13,005 bases of DNA from JAHEJB01 sp041748175. GTDB lineage: Bacteria; Bacteroidota; Rhodothermia; Rhodothermales; Rubricoccaceae. Made by a program: the position numbers and the translations under genes. The stretch spans positions 1-13,005 of the forward strand of contig JBGTDU010000026.1 of assembly GCA_041748175.1 (NCBI GenBank). The letters run 5' to 3'. Below, one piece after another: positions 12,503 through 13,005 of this stretch (positions are counted from its first letter, which is position 1; every line of letters begins with the position of its first letter). The notes under the pieces were generated by a model. It made no database searches. It was not told the origin of the DNA and saw nothing but the letters and a program-made list of their open reading frames with translations.

Positions 12503-12732
12503 TTGATTACGGAACCTGCACCCTGGAGGACGATGGCTGCACAACGTGCGGAGACATCGCCGTTCCGGTACGTGTTATCCGGCCGCTGGCAGACGAAGTA
12601 GCGCTGTGCGAAGATCGCGTCGGCAGGGAGGCCGAAATTGCTACCGCATTCACGCCGGGCGCTTCGGCAGACGACGTCCTGCTCGTTCACATGGGCGTCG
12701 CCATCGCGAGTATCCCACGAGGGGAAGCATGA
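12490..12732 (+). CDS. Diverged HypC-like protein
   Basis: An 80-residue protein overlapping the end of hypC by 13 bases and sharing an ATGA junction with hypD. Its C-terminal half, DDVLLVHMGVAIASIP, corresponds to GDWVLIHVGFAMSKIS in the neighbouring HypC. VPVRVIRPLADEVALCED fills the place of the HypC barrel core. However, it lacks the MCLxxPG start and thus the catalytic Cys2. Instead the N-terminus has Cys10, Cys17 and Cys20 (TCTLEDDGCTTCGD) plus Cys40, which may bind a metal. I recall such short cysteine-bearing HypC-family proteins in group 1h clusters. Its role in cofactor assembly is unknown; it may replace HypC at a step specific to this hydrogenase, or bind HypD. Confidence is high for a real gene, moderate for family. 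Confidence 0.78.
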   Translation: MANLIDYGTCTLEDDGCTTCGDIAVPVRVIRPLADEVALCEDRVGREAEIATAFTPGASADDVLLVHMGVAIASIPRGEA

Positions 12733-13005
12733 AGTACGTAGACGAATTCCGCGATGCCGCCCTGATTACGGCATCAGCGAACGAAATCAAGCGGCTGGCC
12801 AAAGCCGACCGGCACTACCGCATCATGGAGGTTTGCGGTGGGCACACGCATTCGATCTACCGTTACGGCTTGAAGGACTTGCTCCCCGAGAACATCGAAC
12901 TCGTGCATGGTCCCGGTTGCCCCGTCTGCGTCCTCCCCATGGGCCGGGTGGATGACGGCCTCTCCATTGCCGAGGACTCGAATGTCACCATGGCGGCCTT
13001 CGGGG
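12729..13005 (+). CDS. hypD: Hydrogenase maturation protein HypD, N-terminal part
   Basis: The frame starts at the ATG at 12729, overlapping the previous stop as ATGA, and stays open to the window end (92 codons plus one base), so the gene is truncated by the window, not broken. The visible part has the two HypD signatures MEVCGGHTHSIYRYG and HGPGCPVCVLP, which hold the conserved cysteines used with HypC to bind the iron and attach CN and CO. A full HypD is about 360-380 residues and ends in a [4Fe-4S] domain, not seen here. hypE, and perhaps hypF, would be expected beyond the window. Confidence 0.96.
   Translation, partial: MKYVDEFRDAALITASANEIKRLAKADRHYRIMEVCGGHTHSIYRYGLKDLLPENIELVHGPGCPVCVLPMGRVDDGLSIAEDSNVTMAAFG

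Overview
The window is mostly a gene cluster for a high-affinity [NiFe] hydrogenase that resembles group 1h (the 'actinobacterial-type' enzyme, Hhy). It is preceded by respiratory and transport genes. DNA is GC-rich with densely packed, often overlapping genes. Two kinds of intergenic repeat are visible: a 'CATCCCGAGC...GGATCT' palindromic element and a 7-bp TCCGAAA tandem. From memory these recall Acidobacteria and similar soil bacteria that carry group 1h enzymes, so I suggest an aerobic soil-type bacterium. The phylum is only a guess.

Layout. (1) 1-386: the C-terminal end of a cytochrome bd oxidase subunit II. (2) 455-634: a palindromic repeat element that runs into the start of a two-domain chromate transporter, chrA (613-1881, +). 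(3) 1945-4277, minus strand, read right to left: hypA, hypB (4-bp overlap), a small protein of a phage/plasmid-like family, and a NicO/UreH-type nickel permease whose first codons come from another copy of the repeat. (4) 4278-4571: the divergent control region. (5) 4572-13005, plus strand: small subunit hhyS, large subunit hhyL, a stem-loop, a NifU/Rieske-fold iron-sulfur protein (hhyE-like), DUF5947, DUF6084, a 456-residue conserved hypothetical, the large-subunit maturation protease, two tandem single-span mini-proteins (DUF6893-like), hypC, a diverged HypC paralogue, and the start of hypD, cut by the window edge.

How it works together. NicO imports nickel and HypA/HypB insert it. HypC and HypD (with HypE and HypF, not in the window) build the Fe(CN)2CO group. 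The protease then trims the large subunit behind its DPCLPCGVH motif. HhyS and HhyL oxidise H2. The iron-sulfur protein and the two tiny membrane proteins are the best candidates for linking the enzyme electrically and physically to the respiratory chain. DUF5947, DUF6084 and the 456-residue protein are translationally coupled and lack an assigned function; they are the least understood part of the system.

Most distinctive points: an Asp in place of one proximal-cluster Cys in HhyS; Val-Gly-Ser in place of the usual Glu-Gly-His near the N-terminus of HhyL; a Rieske-like domain with four Cys and no His ligands; twin mini-proteins sharing a 'PMGxTTTPRxYxxGR' tail; and a phage-family protein inside the hyp operon.
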